A stretch of DNA of 64,000 nucleotides from Burkholderia gladioli (GTDB taxonomy: Bacteria; Pseudomonadota; Gammaproteobacteria; Burkholderiales; Burkholderiaceae), in assembly GCF_000959725.1 (NCBI RefSeq), contig NZ_CP009322.1:186001-250000 (forward strand), written 5' to 3'. Of the stretch, positions 34,270 through 41,931 are shown one piece after another (position 1 is the first letter of the stretch; every line of letters starts with the position of its first letter). The position numbers and the translations under genes were made by a program. The notes below the pieces were generated by a model. It did not search any database. It was not told the origin of the DNA and saw only the letters and a list, made by a program, of their open reading frames with translations.

Positions 34270-35244
34270 ATGAGCCAGCCGAACCTCCCGACCTATGCCG
34301 ATGTCGCCGCCGCCGCCGAACGCATCGCGGGTCACGCCCACCGCACGCCCGTGCTGACCTCGCGCACCGTTGACGAGGAACTGGGCGCGCAGGTCTTCTT
34401 CAAGTGCGAGAACCTCCAGCGCATGGGCGCCTTCAAGTTCCGCGGCGCCTTCAACGCGCTGTCGCGCTTCAGCGAGGCGCAGCGCAAGCACGGCGTGGTG
34501 ACCTTCTCCTCGGGCAACCATGCGCAGGCCATCGCGCTGTCGGCCAGGCTGCTCGGCATGCCGGCCACCATCGTGATGCCGCACGACGCGCCGGCCGCCA
34601 AGGTGGCCGCCACGCGCGGCTACGGCGGCCGCGTGGTGATCTACGACCGCTACCGGGACGACCGCGAGCAGATCGGCCGCGCGCTCGCCGAGAAGGAAGG
34701 CCTCACGCTGATCCCGCCTTACGACCACGCCGACGTGATCGCCGGGCAGGGCACGGCGGCCGCCGAGCTGTTCCAGGAAGTGGGCGCGCTCGACGCCGTG
34801 TTCGCGCCGCTCGGCGGCGGCGGGCTGCTGTCGGGCACCGCGCTGGCCACCCGCGAGCTGTCGCCGGGCGCCGAGCTCTACGGCGTCGAGCCCGCGGCCG
34901 GCAACGACGGCCAGCAATCCTTCGCCGCGGGCTCGATCGTCCATATCGATACGCCCAAGACCATCGCCGACGGCGCGCAGACGCAGCATCTCGGCAAGCT
35001 GACCTTCCCGATCATCCGCCGCGACGTGAACGCGATCCTGACCGCCAGCGATGCCGAGCTGGTCGAGTGCATGCGTTTCTTCGCCTCGCGCATGAAGATG
35101 CTGGTCGAGCCGACCGGCTGCCTGTCCTTCGCGGCGGTGCGCCAGCGCAAGGCGGAGCTCGAGGGCAAGCGCGTGGGCGTCATCGTCAGCGGCGGCAATG
35201 TCGACCTGGAGAAGTTCTGCGCGCTGATCGGCGCGGCGGGCTGA
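34270..35244 (+). CDS. PLP-dependent serine/threonine/hydroxyaspartate-type dehydratase
   Basis: A 324-residue fold-type II PLP enzyme. PLP lysine K56 lies in GAFKFRGAFNAL; the phosphate and substrate loop is FSSGNHAQAIAL and the glycine loop APLGGGGLLSGTAL. It lacks the ACT domain of biosynthetic IlvA, so it is catabolic or racemase-like (serine racemase, threo- or erythro-3-hydroxyaspartate dehydratase, BhcB type). It would release ammonia and a 2-oxoacid via an enamine, matching RidA nearby. A strong terminator follows. Confidence 0.9.
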   Translation: MSQPNLPTYADVAAAAERIAGHAHRTPVLTSRTVDEELGAQVFFKCENLQRMGAFKFRGAFNALSRFSEAQRKHGVVTFSSGNHAQAIALSARLLGMPATIVMPHDAPAAKVAATRGYGGRVVIYDRYRDDREQIGRALAEKEGLTLIPPYDHADVIAGQGTAAAELFQEVGALDAVFAPLGGGGLLSGTALATRELSPGAELYGVEPAAGNDGQQSFAAGSIVHIDTPKTIADGAQTQHLGKLTFPIIRRDVNAILTASDAELVECMRFFASRMKMLVEPTGCLSFAAVRQRKAELEGKRVGVIVSGGNVDLEKFCALIGAAG

Positions 35245-35297
35245 GAATTCGGCGGGCCGCGCCGGGCCCGCCGAGCCATCGAAGCCTTCCAGGCAAG

Positions 35298-35334
35298 CGG
35301 GAGGTCGTTGCGAGTGCAACGACCTCCCGTTTTT
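35298..35334. terminator. Terminator between convergent dehydratase and LysR genes
   Basis: CGGGAGGTCGTTGC and GCAACGACCTCCCG form a perfect 14-bp stem around a short loop, followed on the plus strand by TTTTT. The T-run touches the LysR stop codon. Confidence 0.9.
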
Positions 35335-36278
35335 CATTGCGCCGCGGTGCCGGCCGAGCGCCGCCACGGCGGCGGATCGAGCGCGCGCCTGGCGGCCTCG
35401 AGGAACAGGCGCTGGCGGATCGTCAACTGCCGGCGATCCGGCACCAGCGCCATCACCGGCGCCGGCGCGAGCCGCCAGCCCGGCAGCACGCGCACCAGCC
35501 GCCCGGCCGCGATCAGCGGCGCCGCATCCCATTCCGAACGCTCGATGATGCCCAGGCCCGCCGCGGCCCAGTCGCTGATCACGGTGCCGTCGTTGGAGCC
35601 GAGCAGGCCGCTCACGCGCACCGTCACCGGCTTGGCCGGCGGCGCGCCGCGGCGGGACGGCACGTCGGGCGTGAAGCGCCAGCGCAGTTGCTCCTCGTCG
35701 TTCTCGCGCAGGCACAGGCAGGGATAGCGCGTCAGCTCGGAGGGATGCGAGAGCACCAGGCGCCGCGCCAGCTCGGGGCTCGCGCACAGCAGCCGCTCGT
35801 TGGACGCGAGATGGTGGGCGATCCAGGACGAGGCGCGGATCTGGCCGATATGCACCACCACGTCGGCTTCCGGCGCGGCCGCGAAAGGGTTGTCGGCCAG
35901 TTGCAGCGAGATCTGCAGTCGGGGATGGTCGCGATGCAGGTCGCGCACGATCGGCGCGACGTGGGCGCGGCCGAAGCCGAACGGCGCGACGATGCGCAGC
36001 TTGCCGCCCACCTGGCCGCTGTCGCCGGCCAGGCGCGCCGGAATCGACTCGATCCGCTCCAGCAGTTCGACGGCTTCCTGCAGCAGTTGCCGGCCTTCCT
36101 CGGTCAGCGTCACGCCGCGCGCCTCGCGCAGCGCGAGGCGCAGCCCGAGCCGTTCTTCCAGCCGCTGCAGGCGCGAGGTGACGGCCGGCGGCGTGAGATC
36201 GAGCAGGCGCGCGGCGGCGGCCAGCGAACGCGCGGCGCCGAGCGCGCGGATCATGCGCATGTCGTCGAGATCGAGCAA
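35334..36278 (-). CDS. LysR family transcriptional regulator
   Basis: A 314-residue protein: N-terminal winged helix (MRMIRALGAARSLAAAARLL, TPPAVTSRLQRLEERLGLRL), then the periplasmic-binding-type effector domain from about residue 90 (GKLRIVAPFGFGRAHVAPIV). It lies convergent to the dehydratase and may control the amino-acid island or itself; the next gene downstream of its start is the beta-propeller protein. Effector unknown. Confidence 0.9.
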   Translation of the reverse strand: MLDLDDMRMIRALGAARSLAAAARLLDLTPPAVTSRLQRLEERLGLRLALREARGVTLTEEGRQLLQEAVELLERIESIPARLAGDSGQVGGKLRIVAPFGFGRAHVAPIVRDLHRDHPRLQISLQLADNPFAAAPEADVVVHIGQIRASSWIAHHLASNERLLCASPELARRLVLSHPSELTRYPCLCLRENDEEQLRWRFTPDVPSRRGAPPAKPVTVRVSGLLGSNDGTVISDWAAAGLGIIERSEWDAAPLIAAGRLVRVLPGWRLAPAPVMALVPDRRQLTIRQRLFLEAARRALDPPPWRRSAGTAAQ

Positions 36279-36352
36279 GGGCGTTCCGGTATCGATGGGG
36301 CGGCAGAGGGCGTCGTGCCGGCCCGTTCATCCCGTCCGCTCGGGCGAGCGGA

Positions 36353-38269
36353 TCAGGGCGTCCACCGGTACACGACGATGCTGGAGCCATTGTAATTGTC
36401 CTTGGTCAGCACGTACTGGCCCGTCGAGCTCAGGTAGGCGCGCAGGCCGAACATCGAGTCGACGTCGTTGCCGACGTCCATCGAGGCGGTATTGGTGTTG
36501 ACCAGGGTGGTGACCAGGCTGCCGGTGGCGAGGTCGAACACGTCGATGTTCGGCACCGTGTGCACGTAGCCGACGAACAGGTAGCGCCCGGCCACGGCGA
36601 TCGTCTTCGGGTTCGGGCTCGCCAGGTCGATCACCGGGCTCGGCGTGCGATTGCCCGCCATCCAGCCGTGATAGATCTCGATATGGCCGTTCATCGCGGT
36701 CCAGTCCCAGTAGCCGGCGAAGCCCTGCGCCAGCACCATGGTGTCGGTCGAGGGCTGATAGATCACGCGCGAGGTCGGCTGCGAGCTGGCCGGCACCGGC
36801 ATCGCCACGCCCTTGCCCCAGGACGGCGCGCCGCTCGCGCTGAAGCTGGCGAACGGCCAGTGCGTGACCTGGCTGGAGCCCTGCAGGCCGGCCCAGACAT
36901 CGCCGTTGTCGTCCAGGCAGAAGCCGCCCGTGACGATCGCGCTGGCGCCGAACAGCTTGCCCGGCAGCGAGCCGTCGGGGATCGCGATATAGCCGCTGGC
37001 GGCCGGGTTGAAGTGATAGAAGTTGTAGATGTCGGGGTTCTGTCCGTTGGCCACCAGGATGCGGTTGCCGCCGACACTGACCAGTTGTCCGAAATGCTGG
37101 CCGCGCTGGTAGTCGGTCATCGACAGGCGCGGATCGTTCGGGTAGGTGAAGGGATCGACCGTATTGGCGACGAAGTTGCCGCCGGTGCTGCCCGAATAGA
37201 TGTTCATGCCGCTGTAGAACAGCGCGCCGTCGGTCACCGGATCGGGCGCGGCCAGCGCCTCGAAGTTCAGCGCCTGCAGCTTCCAGATCAGGTTGCCGTT
37301 GCCGTCGTAGGCCTGCAGGTCGGTCGGGCCGTTGCGGCCCAGGTCCCAGCCGCCGCCCCAGGGATTGTTGAGCACGTACAGCGTGCCGGCCGCGTCGCGG
37401 CCGATGCCCACCACGCGCGTGAAGCGCTTGTCGCCCACCTGGCCCTTGATGCCGGTGGTGGTGTCGAGGTAGCCGCCCGTCACGCCGAAGGTGCCGACCA
37501 GGGCCGGCTGGCCCGTCACCGAGTAGCGCTTGATGTTCATGTCCGGGCCCGAGTCGCCCACCATCAGCTGGCCGGTCGGCGTGTCGTAGTAGAGCGCCGA
37601 GGGCCGCGCGCTGGCGCCCATCTGGATGGTGTTGAGCAGGGCGCCGGCCGCGCTGTACTCGACGATCGTGCCGGTGTTCTTCTGCGCGATCCACAGGTTG
37701 CCGGCTGCATCGAGCGCCAGCGCGCCGGGGCTGGCGATCTGGATGTCGCGCTGCCAGACGCCGTCGGTGCTGAACACGCGCACGCGGTTGCCGAAGTAGT
37801 CGCTCGCGTACAGCGTGGTGCCGGTGGTGGCCAGGCCGGTGATCACGTCGTACTTGCTGATGTTGCTCCACACGCTGACGTTGATGGTCAGGTCGCGCAG
37901 CCCGGTGGAGCGGTTGTAGCGGCCGACGAAGCCGCTCTGGTTCTTGCCCTGCAGCGGGGTGAAGATCGAGGTGGCGTTGCCGGTGATCGCGCCGCCCTGG
38001 AACTCGGCATGCGTGCCGATCGAGCCGAGCGTCTTGCCGTTCTGGTAGACGCCCACGCCGCCGGCGTTCTCGTCCCAGAACGAGGCCGTGTAGACCACGC
38101 CTTCCGGCGCGATCCACAGCGAGCGCGCGCCGTTGCCGACGTGCGAGGCGATCGTGCCGTAGGTGTTGGCGATCCAGTCGGTGGCGTATTGCGCGTGGCC
38201 GAGCGGGGCGAAGGCGGCCAGGCAGGCGGCGGCGATGGCGGCGGCGGCGCGAAGACGGGGCTTGGACAT
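36353..38269 (-). CDS. Secreted NHL-like beta-propeller protein
   Basis: A 638-residue protein. A signal peptide (MSKPRLRAAAAIAAACLAAF onward, ending near GHA) precedes repeated propeller blades such as GALALDAAGNLWIAQKNTGT, PSALYYDTPTGQLMVGDSGP, VVGIGRDAAGTLYVLNN and GGFCLDDNGDVWAGL. The pattern D-x-x-GN-(L/V)-W is that of NHL/SMP-30-type blades. No catalytic domain is recognised. Exported to the periplasm or beyond; role unknown. It lies 248 bp after mntH on the same strand, with inverted repeats in between. Confidence 0.75.
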   Translation of the reverse strand: MSKPRLRAAAAIAAACLAAFAPLGHAQYATDWIANTYGTIASHVGNGARSLWIAPEGVVYTASFWDENAGGVGVYQNGKTLGSIGTHAEFQGGAITGNATSIFTPLQGKNQSGFVGRYNRSTGLRDLTINVSVWSNISKYDVITGLATTGTTLYASDYFGNRVRVFSTDGVWQRDIQIASPGALALDAAGNLWIAQKNTGTIVEYSAAGALLNTIQMGASARPSALYYDTPTGQLMVGDSGPDMNIKRYSVTGQPALVGTFGVTGGYLDTTTGIKGQVGDKRFTRVVGIGRDAAGTLYVLNNPWGGGWDLGRNGPTDLQAYDGNGNLIWKLQALNFEALAAPDPVTDGALFYSGMNIYSGSTGGNFVANTVDPFTYPNDPRLSMTDYQRGQHFGQLVSVGGNRILVANGQNPDIYNFYHFNPAASGYIAIPDGSLPGKLFGASAIVTGGFCLDDNGDVWAGLQGSSQVTHWPFASFSASGAPSWGKGVAMPVPASSQPTSRVIYQPSTDTMVLAQGFAGYWDWTAMNGHIEIYHGWMAGNRTPSPVIDLASPNPKTIAVAGRYLFVGYVHTVPNIDVFDLATGSLVTTLVNTNTASMDVGNDVDSMFGLRAYLSSTGQYVLTKDNYNGSSIVVYRWTP

Positions 38270-38400
38270 GTGAGGTCTCCTGACGAGGGACGGGCGGCGA
38301 GGGCGGGGGGCCGACAAACGTCAGACAGATATCACAGAGAAATCGGAAAAAAATTCCGCAGCTTCGAATCGGGCCGCGAGGGGCGCGGGAAAGCGGCGAT

Positions 38401-38460
38401 TGTCACGGTTTCGTGACAGACCTGTCGCCCCGCTGACATGTTGATGTTGGGGGCGACAGG
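38401..38460. repeat. Two inverted repeats upstream of the beta-propeller gene
   Basis: TGTCACG-GTTT-CGTGACA (38401-38418) is followed by CCTGTCGCCCC (38421-38431) and its exact inverted copy GGGGCGACAGG (38450-38460). They lie between the mntH stop and the beta-propeller start. They may end mntH transcription or regulate the downstream gene; no U-tract follows on the minus strand. Confidence 0.5.
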
Positions 38461-38516
38461 GATGATGGCGTGCCCGCGAATTCCATGGTTACCGATTCAT
38501 TTCCGAGTGCGACGCC

Positions 38517-39824
38517 TCATTGCCAGGCGGCCCAGATCAGATAGCCGTTCAGCGCGAGGATCAGCAGCGTCGCGCTGGCCGCCACCGCGAGCAACGCGCG
38601 GCTTGGCGCGAACGCGCCCATCAGCTCGCGCCGCGCCGAGAGCACCAGCAGCGCGATCATCGGCATCGGCAGCACGAAGCTCAGCACCACCTGGCTCAGC
38701 ACCATCGCATGCGTGACGTCGCAGCCGGCCGCCACCACCGCGAAGGCGGGCACGATGGTGATCGCGCGGCGCAGCCAGATCGACAGGCGGCGATGGATGA
38801 AGCCCTGCATCACGATCTGCCCGGCCATGGTGCCGACCACCGAGCTGGAGATGCCCGAGCTCAGCAGCGCGACCAGGAACAGCGCGCCGGCGGCCGGCCC
38901 GAGCACGGGGATCAGGGCGTGATAGGCCTGGCCGATGTCGCTCATGTCGGGCGCGCCGTGATGGAAGGCCGAGGCGGCGGTCAGCACCATCGCCAGGTTC
39001 ACGCCGCCGGCCAGGCCGAGCGCGACCACCACCTCGCGGTTCGAGAAGCGCAGCAGGCGGCGGCGCTCCGTGTCGTTGCGCGGCGCGGTGCGCTGCTGGG
39101 TGAGCCCCGAATGCAGGTAGAGCGTGTGCGGCATGATGGTGGCGCCGATGATGCCGACCGCCAGCGTCAGCGCGGTGCGATCGCTCAGTTGCGGCACCAC
39201 CAGGTGCCACGCCACCGAGCCCCAGTGTTGCGGCGCGATCAGCAGCTCGCCCAGGTAGCTCGCGCCGATCAGGCCGACCAGGGCCGCGATGGCCGCCTCG
39301 AGCGGGCGGAAGCCGCGTTTCTCGAGTAGCAGGATCGCGCAGGTGGCCAGCGCGGTGGCCACCATGCCCGCCATCAGCGGCAGGTGGCAGAGCAGCGCGA
39401 AGGCCAGCGCGCCGCCGAGGAACTCGGCCAGATCGGTGGCCATCGCGGCGATCTCGGAGGCGATCCACATGGCCCACACCAGCGGCGCCGGGAAGTGGTC
39501 GCGGCACAGCTCGGCCAGGTTGCGGCCGGTGACGATGCCGAGCTTGGCCGACATCGCCTGGAACAGCATGGCCACCAGGTTGGCGGCCAGCACCACCCAC
39601 AGCAACTGATAGCCGTAGGCGGCACCGGCCTGGATATTGGTGGCGAAGTTGCCGGGGTCCATGTAGCCGATCGAGGCGACCACGGCCGGCCCGACGAAGG
39701 GCAGCAGCGCGACGAGCCCTCGGCGGCGCCCTTCGAGCACGGCGCGCGCGGCTTGTTCGGTGCGTTCGGTGGAAAGGCCCGGCAGCGCGAGGCCGGCGGC
39801 GAGTTTGCTCGGAATGGAGGACAT
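38517..39824 (-). CDS. mntH: Manganese/divalent metal transporter, NRAMP family
   Basis: A 435-residue, eleven-helix transporter with the NRAMP metal site: IGYMDPGNFATNIQAG (DPGN in TM1) and GATIMPHTLYLHS (MPH in TM6). It imports Mn(II), and also Fe(II), with protons across the inner membrane. It is 87 bp downstream of the oxalate decarboxylase on the same strand. A hairpin without a U-tract lies in that gap, so cotranscription is possible. Confidence 0.93.
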   Translation of the reverse strand: MSSIPSKLAAGLALPGLSTERTEQAARAVLEGRRRGLVALLPFVGPAVVASIGYMDPGNFATNIQAGAAYGYQLLWVVLAANLVAMLFQAMSAKLGIVTGRNLAELCRDHFPAPLVWAMWIASEIAAMATDLAEFLGGALAFALLCHLPLMAGMVATALATCAILLLEKRGFRPLEAAIAALVGLIGASYLGELLIAPQHWGSVAWHLVVPQLSDRTALTLAVGIIGATIMPHTLYLHSGLTQQRTAPRNDTERRRLLRFSNREVVVALGLAGGVNLAMVLTAASAFHHGAPDMSDIGQAYHALIPVLGPAAGALFLVALLSSGISSSVVGTMAGQIVMQGFIHRRLSIWLRRAITIVPAFAVVAAGCDVTHAMVLSQVVLSFVLPMPMIALLVLSARRELMGAFAPSRALLAVAASATLLILALNGYLIWAAWQ

Positions 39825-39871
39825 GTCGTATTGGGATTGTGGGCTGGAGGGAGGGCCTGTCTCGGTCTCGT

Positions 39872-39903
39872 GGCGCGGCCGGCGGGAAGGCGCCGGCCGC
39901 GCC
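39872..39903. repeat. Perfect 13-bp hairpin between oxdC and mntH
   Basis: GGCGCGGCCGGCG and CGCCGGCCGCGCC flank a six-base loop (GGAAGG). There is no U-run on the minus strand after it. It could be an attenuator, a processing site or an mRNA-stabilising element rather than a terminator. Confidence 0.55.
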
Positions 39904-39911
39904 GCGGCGCA

Positions 39912-41168
39912 TCAGAGCGGCACGACGTCGGGGCGCGTGCGCGGGAACTGCGCGATCACCTCGGGCGCGAGCTTCAGGTGCGCCTCGACCAGTTGCGGCG
40001 GCGTGTGGGCCAGCCAGTCGGACAGCGAGACCTCCTGGTAGCGGTCGGTCTTGAAGATCTCCAGGAACACCAGGTCGGTGGTGCCGGTGTTCTGCACGTA
40101 GTGGCCGAGGCTCTTCTTCACGTAGCCGATATCGCCGGCGCGGAAATCGGCCGTCATCGCCTTGGGGCCGGTGTCGAACACCGTCATGCGCGCCTCGCCC
40201 TGAATGTAGTACTGCCATTCATCGGCGTTCGGGTGCCAGTGCAGCTCGCGCATGCCGCCCGGATGCACGGTCACCAGCGCCGCGGCCACCGTCTTCGAGG
40301 CGTTGAAGTTGCTGCTGTCGGCGATCCGCACCTCGCCGCCGCGCGTCTTCACCAGCGGCCGCAGGTCGCCGAGCGAGAACACGAAGGGATAGGGCGGCGA
40401 GCCCTTGGACGAGGCGGCGGCGCGCTGCGCCTCGGCCAGCGGCCCCGGCATGTCTCCCTGGAAGATCCACAGGTTGTCGGTCGGGATGTTGCGAAACGAA
40501 TCGGCCGGCACGCCGAAGTTCAGCGCCAGCACCTCGGGCGGCGTATGCGCGATCCAGTCGGTCAGCAGCAGGGTGTTGAATTCGGAAGCCTTGCCGTCGT
40601 CGAAGGCGATCATGAACTCGCAGCCGTCCGAGCCGATTCCCTGCAGCGAATGCGGCAGCCCCGGCGGGAAATACCAGAGGTCGCCCTGCTTCACGTCGGC
40701 CACCTGCGGGCGGCCCAGTTCGTCGAGGATGGTGATCCGGCAGCGGCCGTCCAGCATCACCGCCCATTCGGCTTGCTGGTGCCAATGCATTTCGCGAATG
40801 CCGCCGCGCGTCAGGCGCATATTCACGCCGGAAATCGTTTCGGAAATTGCAAAATCGTCTTGCGTAACCTGGCGTGCCCAACCGCCATTCTGGATTCGCT
40901 TATGCGCGTTATTGAACGAGGACCAGAATAAGGGCATGCCGTCCACGTCGGTGGCGGGCGGATCCTGGAATGCGGGGAATTGATTGGCGAGCGGCGGATT
41001 CTTCGGGCCCGGGTCCACCAGGCTACGCGGATTGGCGGCATTGATCGCGCCTTCCGGCGGGCTGTCGGGATTGCCGAAGGAAGCGGCTTTCGCCGAGGCG
41101 GCGACGCCCGCCGCGGCGAGCGCGCCGGCCGTTTGCGCGAGCATCTTGCGACGTTGCAGATTGGTCAT
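39912..41168 (-). CDS. oxdC: Oxalate decarboxylase, bicupin, Tat-exported
   Basis: A 418-residue protein starting MTNLQRRKMLAQTAGALAAA: a twin-arginine signal ending near AKA. Two cupin domains each have Mn ligands: MHWHQQAEWAVML in the first, LHWHPNADEWQYYI in the second, with later His in GLPHSLQG and LGHYVQNTG. The lid region reads ASEFNT, keeping the Glu needed for decarboxylation (SENST in B. subtilis OxdC). Reaction: oxalate to formate and CO2. Export via Tat implies folding and Mn loading in the cytoplasm first. The mntH gene lies downstream. Confidence 0.92.
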   Translation of the reverse strand: MTNLQRRKMLAQTAGALAAAGVAASAKAASFGNPDSPPEGAINAANPRSLVDPGPKNPPLANQFPAFQDPPATDVDGMPLFWSSFNNAHKRIQNGGWARQVTQDDFAISETISGVNMRLTRGGIREMHWHQQAEWAVMLDGRCRITILDELGRPQVADVKQGDLWYFPPGLPHSLQGIGSDGCEFMIAFDDGKASEFNTLLLTDWIAHTPPEVLALNFGVPADSFRNIPTDNLWIFQGDMPGPLAEAQRAAASSKGSPPYPFVFSLGDLRPLVKTRGGEVRIADSSNFNASKTVAAALVTVHPGGMRELHWHPNADEWQYYIQGEARMTVFDTGPKAMTADFRAGDIGYVKKSLGHYVQNTGTTDLVFLEIFKTDRYQEVSLSDWLAHTPPQLVEAHLKLAPEVIAQFPRTRPDVVPL

Positions 41169-41931
41169 GCCTGACTCCGTTATGGGTTTCGGGATTGCGG
41201 GGATGCGAATTGCCATTCGAATTTCAATCGAGTGATTCGGGGTGGTGAATTCGTGTGATCAGTTAAATGCAAATCCGATGAAAATAAAAATGAATAGTTG
41301 AAATGGATTGATGACTTTCCCTGATTCGCCTTTGGTTTGTAATTCGTGTGATGAGGCGTTGATTTTTATTTCAATGTCGTTAGTTGTTTCGGAATATATC
41401 GATTGTTGATGAATTTGGTTTTATTGTTTCGATTGTTGAATCGATGTGCGGTGAGGTGCGCGGATCGGGCGCCAGTAGCTGAAGCAGGGCGCCGGTAGCA
41501 CAGGCAGGAAGCGAGCGTTCCGAAAAAGAGGGAGGTATGTACGGTGAGGTTCGTGGAGTCTTTGATTGCCGCCGTGATTCGGTCAATAAGACGATTCCTA
41601 TAGGAAAAATAGGACTATCCAAGTCCATTTCTCATGTTTCATAATTTCGCCATGCCGATCCGGATTGATGGGTCGACTGATGCCGGTTCTCCAGAGTCGC
41701 TTGATTAATTCGATTACCGTCGAATGGACGCAATCATTGCGTCGGCCTCGTTGCGCCTGCGCTTCGGGGAATGAACGATATGCCAGCTCCTGGCGGTTGC
41801 ATCTGGTATCTCGAAATGCGGATGGCATGTCGTCTCCGCTCGTCTCGGCCCGGTTTTACCCGGCCGCCTGGATGTGGTCGCCACCCAAGATGTGGTGAAT
41901 ATTTTTTATTGAAGACATAAGAAAGGCCGTC
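41169..41931. other. AT-rich intergenic region before the adhesin
   Basis: About 760 bases with base composition clearly more AT-rich than the window (for example ATGAAAATAAAAATGAATAG at 41279-41298). It contains the oxdC promoter side and the adhesin promoter side. Short open frames here have no ribosome sites. The AT-rich character suggests foreign DNA or a silencer-bound (H-NS/MvaT-like) region. Confidence 0.55.

Noticed and set aside
39825..39911. Manganese riboswitch before mntH
   Set aside because: The gap is only 87 bases and mostly one GC-rich hairpin; the conserved riboswitch core is not seen.
41598..41828. Minus-strand frame of 76 codons in the AT-rich gap
   Set aside because: No ribosome site and no coding character; AT-rich noncoding DNA gives such frames by chance.
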